Positions 19,170-26,517 of a stretch of 32,335 nt of DNA are shown piece after piece. The notes beneath the pieces are model-generated. The model was not told the origin of the DNA. It saw nothing but the letters and a program-made list of their open reading frames with translations, and searched no databases. The DNA is from Lachnospiraceae bacterium (GTDB taxonomy: Bacteria > Bacillota > Clostridia > Lachnospirales > Lachnospiraceae): positions 1 to 32,335 of the forward strand of contig JAEEZH010000033.1 in the NCBI GenBank assembly GCA_016288495.1, read 5' to 3'. The position numbers were made by a program, and so were the translations under genes. Every line of letters starts with the position of its first letter. Within the stretch, counting starts at the first letter, position 1.

Positions 19170-19604
19170 TACGGACGAAATGAGAAAAAGGCAGAATCGT
19201 CTGTATAGATTCTGAGAATGCATACGGACGAAATCGGAAAAAGTAGAAATCGTCCGTACGGCGTCGGACTGGGATACGGACGAAACGAGTAAAAATGCAG
19301 AAATGTCTGTATTGATTTTGAGTTTGCATACGGACGAAACCATAAAATGATGAAATGGTCTGTATAGCGTCAGACAAGGATACGGACGAAACGAGCAAAA
19401 ACGCAGAATTGTCTGTATTGATTTTGAGTTTGCATACGGACGAAACCATGAAATGGTTAAATAGTCCGTATAGCGTCAGACAAGCATACGTACGAAATCA
19501 TAAAAATGCAGAATCGTCCGTATAGATTTTGAGAATGCATACGGACGAAATCGGAAAAAGTAGAAATCGTCCGTACAGCGTCGGACTGGGTTACGGGCAG
19601 AATA
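19170..19604. repeat. Array of 8 hairpin-forming units (plus a degenerate 9th) with alternating TACGGACGA / TCGTCCGTA arms and two alternating spacer classes
   Basis: Left arms start at 19170, 19223, 19275, 19329, 19381, 19435, 19487 (TACGTACGA), 19540 and 19592 (degenerate); spacings 53,52,54,52,54,52,53,52. Each is followed ~26-28 bp later by the inverted arm TCGTCCGTA or a variant. Confidence 0.93.
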
Positions 19605-19740
19605 AAATTAGCAGGATTGTTTGAATATTTGAATGCCTCATCTCTAGGAAATGTGTTTTTTACAATTGCAGAAATCATGACTGGGATCATGAGATAAATA
19701 AACAAGAGAAGAGGTAAGTGAACTATTAGGGAGGTATTTT

Positions 19741-20649
19741 ATGAAGGCGGTTTCATTTAGATGTGATGGTTGTGGAGCGGATCTTAAATTAAAATCGGGA
19801 ACAAAAAAGTGTGTTTGTGAATATTGTGGAACAGAACACATAATTGATGATGGACAAGTATATGGACAGGAATGTGTTGCTGATCCGGAATTGATTAAAA
19901 CCATTCGGATGTTGATTGAACCTGTTAGTGAATTGGAAAACTTATGTAAGAATAATGATCGAATAAAAAAGAAGCTTCAGGAATCGATAAAACGTGAGAA
20001 AACATTGAGGGAGGCACCATACACAACTGCGAGCATTGCAGGCGGTATAACCGCTGTTGTTGTTATGATTTTATTATTTTTCGTTTTGATTATTTTTTCT
20101 ATTCCTGTTGGCATAATAATTGGACTGATAGTGTTTGCATGTGTTTATTATTCTCAGAAATCTGAACAGGAAAGATTGGCTGCTAGTATTCCAAAGCTTA
20201 TTTCACAAATTGAATCAAATGAAAAAGAAATACAGTATTACAGAGAAATCTTGGAAAAATATGATGTAAGTATTTTACCTGTGCAGTATAGAAACAGAGA
20301 TGCAATGACTTTTTTCTGTGGGGTTATGGAAACAAATCGCGCAACTACACTGCAACAGGCAATGAATTTATATGAAGATGAGCTTCATCGTCGTGAACAA
20401 AAAGCTATGGCTCAAAAGCAAATTGATCTTCAGGAAGAGCAGATACGCTTGCAGAAAAAACAGATTGAGCAAATGAAAAATATGCATGATGATTATGACG
20501 ATGATGATGCCATGACAAAAGCTGTTACGGCAGGTGCGCTTGCTGTAGGAGGGGCATTGTTGGCAAATAAATCATTGAATAGAGCTGCAAAGAAAACTGC
20601 TAAAAAAGCGGCAGGTGCCGCGGTTAAAGAAATAATAAAGCGAATGTAA
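19741..20649 (+). CDS. Membrane protein with N-terminal zinc ribbon, TM hairpin and C-terminal coiled coil
   Basis: CDGCGADLKLKSGTKKCVCEYCGTEH (two CxxC pairs); hydrophobic ITAVVVMILLFFVLIIFSIPVGIIIGLIVFACVYY. RBS gggaggt. Confidence 0.8.
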   Translation: MKAVSFRCDGCGADLKLKSGTKKCVCEYCGTEHIIDDGQVYGQECVADPELIKTIRMLIEPVSELENLCKNNDRIKKKLQESIKREKTLREAPYTTASIAGGITAVVVMILLFFVLIIFSIPVGIIIGLIVFACVYYSQKSEQERLAASIPKLISQIESNEKEIQYYREILEKYDVSILPVQYRNRDAMTFFCGVMETNRATTLQQAMNLYEDELHRREQKAMAQKQIDLQEEQIRLQKKQIEQMKNMHDDYDDDDAMTKAVTAGALAVGGALLANKSLNRAAKKTAKKAAGAAVKEIIKRM

Positions 20650-20688
20650 GCACATGTGATTATTTAGTGTTTTGATGGAGGTATGGTT

Positions 20689-22308
20689 ATGGGGATGATA
20701 AAATGTCCGGTATGCGGAAAAGAAATATCTGATAGGGTTGAAAGATGTTTGTATTGTGATAGTGAGGTTGATATTAGGGCTTTTGACAGTCAGCCGGGGC
20801 AAAGAGGAGCTCATAGTGATTCTTATCATTATGATAAAAGACAAGCTGAGAATAATGCATTTAGTGGAAATACTTATATAGAGAATGCTCGGAATATGCA
20901 GAAGAATAATCACCAGCGTCATACGGGAGAAAGAAACTCTGCTCCAAAGAAAAAGTCGTCCGGTGGGGCAAAGGTAGCTATAATTGTATTGGTGATTGTG
21001 CTGATCTGTGCATTTGGTTTGGGTGCATGTTCAGTAATACTTGTCGCTATTGGGAGTATGAATAAAAATGACCCTTCGAAAAAAAGTGAAAAAATTAATA
21101 AAATGGTTTCTGATGCATCTGGAGATGAAATGCCTGATGAGCTTGTAGGTTTTTATCTGGGTGATGATGGAAGTGGTTTGTGTATTTTTGGGAATGGGAA
21201 ATGTATTTTCTATTATACATATATGGGTGTAACAGAAAAATACAATGATTTAAATAGCGGATATTTAAATGATCGGATTACAATCGGCATTCCGGAATAT
21301 GGATATTGTATTTATGCTGATTATAATGATAAGGAGTTTAACGGAGTTTTAGATTTTAAATCACAGACGACTGGATGGAATGAAGAAAAATTTTATAAGA
21401 CTGGACCACCGAAGGATTTTTCGGAGGCAGAATTTTTAACACAATATAACAGCTTTGACCCGAACCGATATAAGTTTGAGGATGAGATAGGAGCAGCCCC
21501 AAATGATAAAACAAATGCTATTACTGAAAAAAAAGAAAGCAGAGAGATTAAAGTAGGAGGTATATTATTACAGGTTCCTGGTTATGTGAGTGAGGGGAAG
21601 ATTAGTAATGGTGGAGCGAGTTATGAGTATAAGAATGACAATGTAGGTATTACAATTGATTCGGAAAAATGGGATAAGGATGTTACGGATGAAATGTTTG
21701 TTCAATATGGTAAAAATGGGATAGAATCCTATTTAAATACGTTATCAGAAGATGAACGTGACATTATTTCGAGTGATTCATTTGAACTGCTTCACTCAAA
21801 AAGCAAGATACCGTATTATTATGTGGAAATAGGTAAGGAAAATTATTCTGGGGCAGTTGTAATAATGAATAATTATAAGGAAAACTGTGCGTTAACCATT
21901 ATCTTCGTTTGCGATGATGTGAACAAGTTAACAGATTTCAGAAAAATGATATATGAGGTAAAGCGTATATCGGATCAAGCAGACATAAAAGATGATATTG
22001 ATGAAGAAAATAAAGATGAAGATGATATTAAAGAAATTGATCCAAATGGAGTGGATCCGGAACTAAAAGCATTTTTGGATAGTTATGAAGCTTTTATGGA
22101 TGAATATGTGGAATTTATGCAGAAGTATAAATCGGGAGGTTCATCTTTAGATATGATGTCAGACTATTTAGATATGTTAAGTCGATATCAAGATTTTGCT
22201 GAAAAAGCAGAAAAATATGATACAGATAAAATGTCTGATGCGGATTCAAAATACTACCTTGAGGTTATGACAAGAATAAATGCTAAGATACTTCAAGTTG
22301 CGTATTAA
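20689..22308 (+). CDS. Zinc-ribbon membrane protein with large extracytoplasmic region; C-terminal part resembles DUF6591
   Basis: CPVCGKEISDRVERCLYCDSEVD; TM VAIIVLVIVLICAFGLGACSVILVAIG; C-terminal DPELKAFLDSYEAFMDEYVEFMQKYKSGG. RBS ggagg at ~20676 fits ATG 20689 (20683 also possible). DUF6591 is from memory. Confidence 0.72.
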   Translation: MGMIKCPVCGKEISDRVERCLYCDSEVDIRAFDSQPGQRGAHSDSYHYDKRQAENNAFSGNTYIENARNMQKNNHQRHTGERNSAPKKKSSGGAKVAIIVLVIVLICAFGLGACSVILVAIGSMNKNDPSKKSEKINKMVSDASGDEMPDELVGFYLGDDGSGLCIFGNGKCIFYYTYMGVTEKYNDLNSGYLNDRITIGIPEYGYCIYADYNDKEFNGVLDFKSQTTGWNEEKFYKTGPPKDFSEAEFLTQYNSFDPNRYKFEDEIGAAPNDKTNAITEKKESREIKVGGILLQVPGYVSEGKISNGGASYEYKNDNVGITIDSEKWDKDVTDEMFVQYGKNGIESYLNTLSEDERDIISSDSFELLHSKSKIPYYYVEIGKENYSGAVVIMNNYKENCALTIIFVCDDVNKLTDFRKMIYEVKRISDQADIKDDIDEENKDEDDIKEIDPNGVDPELKAFLDSYEAFMDEYVEFMQKYKSGGSSLDMMSDYLDMLSRYQDFAEKAEKYDTDKMSDADSKYYLEVMTRINAKILQVAY

Positions 22309-22474
22309 AATATTAGATAATAAAAATTATTCCGATGATTGGAAATATATTAGCTTTTGTCTCAGTAAAGAACTTGTTTATCAGGAATTCGGAAGCGGAC
22401 GTGTTTAGTTATGGTGCAGGCGATTTTTTGAAACCTTCGTGCCGAGAGGATGCGAGTGACGGTGAGAAATAAAA

Positions 22475-22740
22475 TCAGTTTAGTGCCCTTTCCGTTTCTT
22501 CAAATGCCGCTTTCATTTGATCCTGCTCCGTTTTATTGATGAGCAGACGGGAGGCTTCTTTGCGCCAGTTGGATGAACTCCCAGGATATAATGGCTTTCC
22601 ATAAGCGTATGAACCGTTCGATTCTCTTCTGCAGCATCAAATCTTTCTCTGCGCTGCATCAGTGTTCTGCCCCATCTGTCGGGTGAGGCATCTGAAGGAA
22701 TATTTACATTATCCCCCTGTAGTGGTATAATTATCTTGAA
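22475..22740 (-). pseudogene. HipA-family (type II toxin-antitoxin kinase-like) remnant with apparent internal deletion/frameshift
   Basis: Minus strand reads ...GDNVNIPSDASPDRWGRTLMQRRERFDAAEENRTVHTLMESHYILGVH, then shifts frame into ...SSNWRKEASRLLINKTEQDQMKAAFEETERALN*. The first part resembles the HipA D(A/S)xPDRWGRxLMxRRE motif and the second a HipA C-terminal tail. Confidence 0.72.
22703..22731 (+). promoter_or_regulatory. Promoter for the DUF3990-like gene (TTTACA-17-TATAAT, GTGGTATAAT)
   Basis: tttaca 22703-22708, tataat 22726-22731. Lies inside the hipA remnant. Confidence 0.65.
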
Positions 22741-22757
22741 GTTAGGAGGGATGGCTG

Positions 22758-23429
22758 ATGACGCTTTATCATGGCTCGGAATTTGTTATAAAATCACCCG
22801 GATTCGGTGCGGGCAGGAAAGACAATGATTATGGCCAGGGCTTTTACTGTACGGAAGATAAGGCGCTTGCAAGTGAATGGGCTGTTGATCTTAACAGGGA
22901 TGGTTACGTTAATTGTTATGAGATAGATCTGGCTTCGATGAATGTGTTGAATCTGAATTCGTCGGATTACTGCGTATTGCATTGGATTACTATTTTGCTT
23001 AATAATCGAAGATTTGAATTGGATACTCCACTATCCAGAGAGGCATATTTTTATCTTAACAGATATTTTATGCCGGATCTTGGTGGTGTGGATGTGATAA
23101 AGGGTTATAGGGCGGATGACAGTTATTTTTCTTATGCGCAGGATTTTGTTAATGGTGTCATCTCGGTATCCCGGCTTGTCAGGGCTATGAGGTTGGGTGA
23201 GTTGGGTGAGCAGGTATTTATCCGAAGTAAAAAAGCATTTCAGGCGCTTTCTTTTTTAGGGGAAGAGTATGTATCTGCGAGTGAATGGTATGAACGGAAA
23301 AAGAAAAGAGACGATCTGGCGAGACATGAATATCATAGGATGAATAAAGAGTCATACGTCAAAGGAGATCTGTATATGATCCGGATCCTGGACGAGGAGG
23401 TGAGGCCTGATGATCCGCGCTTACAATGA
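22758..23429 (+). CDS. DUF3990-like protein (ADP-ribosyltransferase-like fold; putative toxin)
   Basis: LYHGSEFVIKSPGFGAGRKDNDYGQGFYCTEDKALASEWA matches the DUF3990 pattern YHGS...I..P......DYG.GFY.T....A..WA. RBS taggaggg. Confidence 0.78.
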   Translation: MTLYHGSEFVIKSPGFGAGRKDNDYGQGFYCTEDKALASEWAVDLNRDGYVNCYEIDLASMNVLNLNSSDYCVLHWITILLNNRRFELDTPLSREAYFYLNRYFMPDLGGVDVIKGYRADDSYFSYAQDFVNGVISVSRLVRAMRLGELGEQVFIRSKKAFQALSFLGEEYVSASEWYERKKKRDDLARHEYHRMNKESYVKGDLYMIRILDEEVRPDDPRLQ

Positions 23430-24048
23430 GTTATACCTGTCGGATGCCAGAAGATGCCTGGCAAACAGTCTTGATTATGCGGTGTATACTCTGGGACTTG
23501 AATTATCCGAATATTATGATATGTTTGTCAAAAATGATATATGTACGCGTTTCGAAAGGGGTGATCCATTCATCGTTTCCGGGAAGTCGGGAGTGGAAAT
23601 AGCGCTTATGGTCATTTCGCAGTGCAGAAGATCTCAGGAATATTTGGAGCGGGTGTATTATGATGGTAAGAGCCCCGAGTATTGGCTCGGATGGGCAATT
23701 GCCTTTTATCAGTGGTATACTTCCTGTTCTCTTAAGCTGTTAAATGAGGAAATACCTATCCTGTCTATGAGGTGTATGTATGATAAATATCATGAGATGG
23801 ATATAATGCATTTCGTGGAAAGGATCAATGAGATCAGACGTGAACAAAGACTCACGACTTATCTGAAAAAATACAGAGAGATGAAGGGATACAGTCAAAG
23901 CGAACTGGCAGCGCTTACAAGAATCCCGTTAAAGACGCTCCAGCATTATGAGCAGGGCGATAAGCCGCTTGACAAAGCCAATGCCGTGTATGTGCTGTCG
24001 TTGGCCAGAGCACTTGACTGCAGGCCGGAATTACTGATCGGTGTATGA
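23410..24048 (+). CDS. HTH (XRE) protein with conserved N-terminal domain; putative partner/antitoxin of the DUF3990-like protein
   Basis: C-terminal HTH LKKYREMKGYSQSELAALTRIPLKTLQHYEQGDKPLDKANAVYVLSLARALDCRPELLIG. Overlaps the upstream CDS by 20 bp; RBS gaggaggtgagg. Confidence 0.8.
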   Translation: MIRAYNELYLSDARRCLANSLDYAVYTLGLELSEYYDMFVKNDICTRFERGDPFIVSGKSGVEIALMVISQCRRSQEYLERVYYDGKSPEYWLGWAIAFYQWYTSCSLKLLNEEIPILSMRCMYDKYHEMDIMHFVERINEIRREQRLTTYLKKYREMKGYSQSELAALTRIPLKTLQHYEQGDKPLDKANAVYVLSLARALDCRPELLIGV

Positions 24049-24065
24049 TCTGATCCGGCGCTTCC

Positions 24066-24149
24066 TTATTTTGTCATTTTTTTATAAATCGAAAACAGAA
24101 AGCTCCATTTGATATATGATGTCAGAAAGGTTTTGATAATATCTATCAT
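24066..24149 (-). CDS. Unannotated 27-aa small hydrophobic/basic peptide ORF
   Basis: Minus strand ATG at 24149: MIDIIKTFLTSYIKWSFLFSIYKKMTK*. Strong Shine-Dalgarno AAGGAGG 6 nt upstream (aaggaggcgatcATG). Co-directional with and 33 bp downstream of the 24183-24668 CDS. Confidence 0.6.
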   Translation of the reverse strand: MIDIIKTFLTSYIKWSFLFSIYKKMTK

Positions 24150-24182
24150 GATCGCCTCCTTATGTGTATGGCAGGGTAATGA

Positions 24183-24668
24183 TTAATCCAGCGTCCCGCA
24201 GGAGCACAGGGGTTCAAAGTTATTTTTGAGGAGGAGTTCGTTGATCTCGATCACGTCGCCGGGGCGGTTGTGGATGCAGCTCATGATCAGGGCGTCCCGT
24301 GCATTCCTTGCATATAAAAGGGGCATGGGGTAAAGCCTGAGGGCGTGCTGAACTTCGTCCAGTGTAAAATGAGCGGCGTATAAAAGCCGCAGGATCACGT
24401 CGCGGCGGCGGGTCACTTTTTCCATGGTCACCAGTTTTGAACCGTAGCCGCTGCCTATATCCGCCCACAGGAACACATCTCTTTTCTTAAGATGCTTTTC
24501 CTTCAATTTTTCATTGAAATATCTGGTGAATTCCCTTTCCCGGTCCAGGAGCTCGTCTTCCATGTCGGCGATGTATTTGTCCATGTCGCCGGGATGCGTC
24601 TGCTCCAGCAGTTTCTCCAGCTCGTCTGTTTTCAACTTGTGGTTTTTGTGTTCGTTTGATACACTCAT
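24183..24668 (-). CDS. HTH-like regulator-type protein (family often found with Lachnospiraceae Ser/Thr kinases)
   Basis: MSVSNEHKNHKLKTDELEKLLEQ...FTRYFNEKLKEKHLKKRDVFLWADIGSGYGSKLVTMEKVTRRRDVILRLLYAAHFTLDEVQHALRLYPMPLLYARNARDALIMSCIHN. ATG 24668 is preceded by GGAGGTAACTAAC on minus, so the 24683 start is less likely. Confidence 0.72.
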   Translation of the reverse strand: MSVSNEHKNHKLKTDELEKLLEQTHPGDMDKYIADMEDELLDREREFTRYFNEKLKEKHLKKRDVFLWADIGSGYGSKLVTMEKVTRRRDVILRLLYAAHFTLDEVQHALRLYPMPLLYARNARDALIMSCIHNRPGDVIEINELLLKNNFEPLCSCGTLD

Positions 24669-24704
24669 GTTAGTTACCTCCAAAGCCTGATCAAGGGATG
24701 GAAA

Positions 24705-26423
24705 ATGTATTTTGAAGAACTGTATCCGTTAAATGAAGAGCATCATGTCTATGTGGTAAGGGATGCTGATGACGGCAGGATCTATGTAAAAAAGGTTCTG
24801 ACGGTGTATGATGCTGACATTTATTCGTCTCTTTACGATGCTCCTGTCAACGGCCTGCCGCGTATAGTCTCGATCAGTGAGGACAGGGCGGCCGGTACTT
24901 TGACGGTGATCGAGGAATATATTTCCGGGAGGACCATAGAGGAAATGATCGAAAAGGGCCATCTTTTTGATGAAAAGGAGACCATCGGTCATATCCTGGC
25001 TCTGTGTGAGATCCTAAAACAGCTTCATTCAAAAAAAATACCCATCATCCACAGAGATATAAAACCCTCAAATGTAATGCTCACCGATGATGGCAGGCTG
25101 ATCCTGCTGGATATGAATGCAGGCCGTTTTGATCATGGTGAGGCTTCGCGTGATACCAGACTTATCGGAACCGGTGGATACGCGGCGCCGGAACAGTATG
25201 GTTTCGGTACCTCGGGGCCCTACACGGACATATACGGCACCGGTATGCTGATGAAGGCCATGCTCACAGGTGACGCGGCGCTTTCGACGGAATATGAAGG
25301 TGATCTTAAAAATGTGATCCAAAAGTGCTGTGCCGTGGATAAGGAAGACCGTTATCCCGATATTCCCCACCTGATGCAGGCGTTGAATACTGTTCAAAAG
25401 GATAATATTCCCAAAAAGCAGTCAAACGGCATCGGAAAAGCTGTATTGTTTGCGTCGGCTGCAGCAATTATTGCGATCATCATCTTTGTCATCTCTTTTT
25501 TCATATTATCACAAAAGTTTGCAGGAAACACCCACCCTGAAGGTGGTTATTTCCCCGCACATGAAAATGAGATAAATACCCCTTCCCTTTCTTCCGAATT
25601 GTTGGATGAGATATGTACTTCATATAAGGGAAGCAGCGGCAGCGCGCTGACCATAAAGCGTGACGGCAGTGCGGTGTATTACTGCGACGCCAACGAGTAC
25701 AGTGAGATCCTGTGTCCCTGGAAATATGAAGACGGAGTGCTCACGGTCAGTTTATCAAAGCTGCATTGTGATATCAGTGCCGTGGTGAAGGACGATGATC
25801 TTTCATCCCTCAGATTTTGTTCTCAGAGCAAAAACTGGGATGATGAAGATTTTGTCCGGCTGGATAAGACAGATGAGACCTATGAAAAAAAGGCACTGAG
25901 ACCATATGATAAAAAATTTACCGTAAACAAAAACGGATGCCTGGAAATAAGGATATCGGATATGGTCTTTGAATTTCCCAAGTATTATTGCGAATATCCG
26001 CGTGAAAAGTATTCGGATCAGTATGCCATGGTCATCAGCGCGGATCCCGATAAAAAAGAAGTTAAGAGCATCGCTTTTTCCTGTGAAAAGTATGATGATT
26101 TTGGCACTTTGGGGGAGTTCATGCCCGGGGCGGCCAGACTTTTCGGAGCCGGTTTTCTGGAGAATGCGGAGCCGGTCGGCGAAGTGAAAACAGGCAGCAT
26201 ACAGGGGCACAAGACCTACGATGTGGAGCTTAAGGGTATTTTGGACAGGGAATTCGGTTATCTTTACGGAAGGGATACGAAGGCGAGGGTTTTGTTTATC
26301 TGCGATGAGGATAAGGAGCAGCTTATAAAGATGATCATGTCCGATTCCTGTGAGGATGAGGCAGACATAGATCTGTCGGAGTTTTATACCATAACCGACA
26401 ATGTGATGGGGATCGATCAGTGA
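24705..26423 (+). CDS. Transmembrane Ser/Thr protein kinase with extracytoplasmic sensor region
   Basis: IIHRDIKPSNVMLTDDGRLILLDMNAGR, GTGGYAAPEQYGFGTSGPYTDIYGTGMLM; TM AVLFASAAAIIAIIIFVISFFIL; ~300-aa ectodomain. Confidence 0.9.
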   Translation: MYFEELYPLNEEHHVYVVRDADDGRIYVKKVLTVYDADIYSSLYDAPVNGLPRIVSISEDRAAGTLTVIEEYISGRTIEEMIEKGHLFDEKETIGHILALCEILKQLHSKKIPIIHRDIKPSNVMLTDDGRLILLDMNAGRFDHGEASRDTRLIGTGGYAAPEQYGFGTSGPYTDIYGTGMLMKAMLTGDAALSTEYEGDLKNVIQKCCAVDKEDRYPDIPHLMQALNTVQKDNIPKKQSNGIGKAVLFASAAAIIAIIIFVISFFILSQKFAGNTHPEGGYFPAHENEINTPSLSSELLDEICTSYKGSSGSALTIKRDGSAVYYCDANEYSEILCPWKYEDGVLTVSLSKLHCDISAVVKDDDLSSLRFCSQSKNWDDEDFVRLDKTDETYEKKALRPYDKKFTVNKNGCLEIRISDMVFEFPKYYCEYPREKYSDQYAMVISADPDKKEVKSIAFSCEKYDDFGTLGEFMPGAARLFGAGFLENAEPVGEVKTGSIQGHKTYDVELKGILDREFGYLYGRDTKARVLFICDEDKEQLIKMIMSDSCEDEADIDLSEFYTITDNVMGIDQ

Positions 26424-26454
26424 GAGAGTCTCTTTTTTCCGTTATCCGGTACAC

Positions 26455-26484
26455 TTGAACAGAGGATGAGGATTGTGGTAAAAT
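26455..26484 (+). promoter_or_regulatory. Candidate promoter for the proC operon (TTGAAC-18-TAAAAT, TTGTGGTAAAAT)
   Basis: ttgaac 26455-26460, taaaat 26479-26484. Confidence 0.5.
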
Positions 26485-26517
26485 AGGCTTTGGTTTTTCT
26501 TTAAGAGGAGGGCGATC

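Noticed and set aside
18916-19449. N-terminal extension of the minus HTH ORF (to 243 aa) and ORFs 19137-19343 and 19457-19705
   Set aside because: The extension translates the inverted-arm array (recurring FVR..., SDA.(R/Q)TI). The 65-aa HTH protein has its own RBS and ATG at 18915.
19170-19604. CRISPR array
   Set aside because: Repeat core is only ~11 bp, the intervening sequences themselves repeat in two classes, and no cas genes are present in the window.
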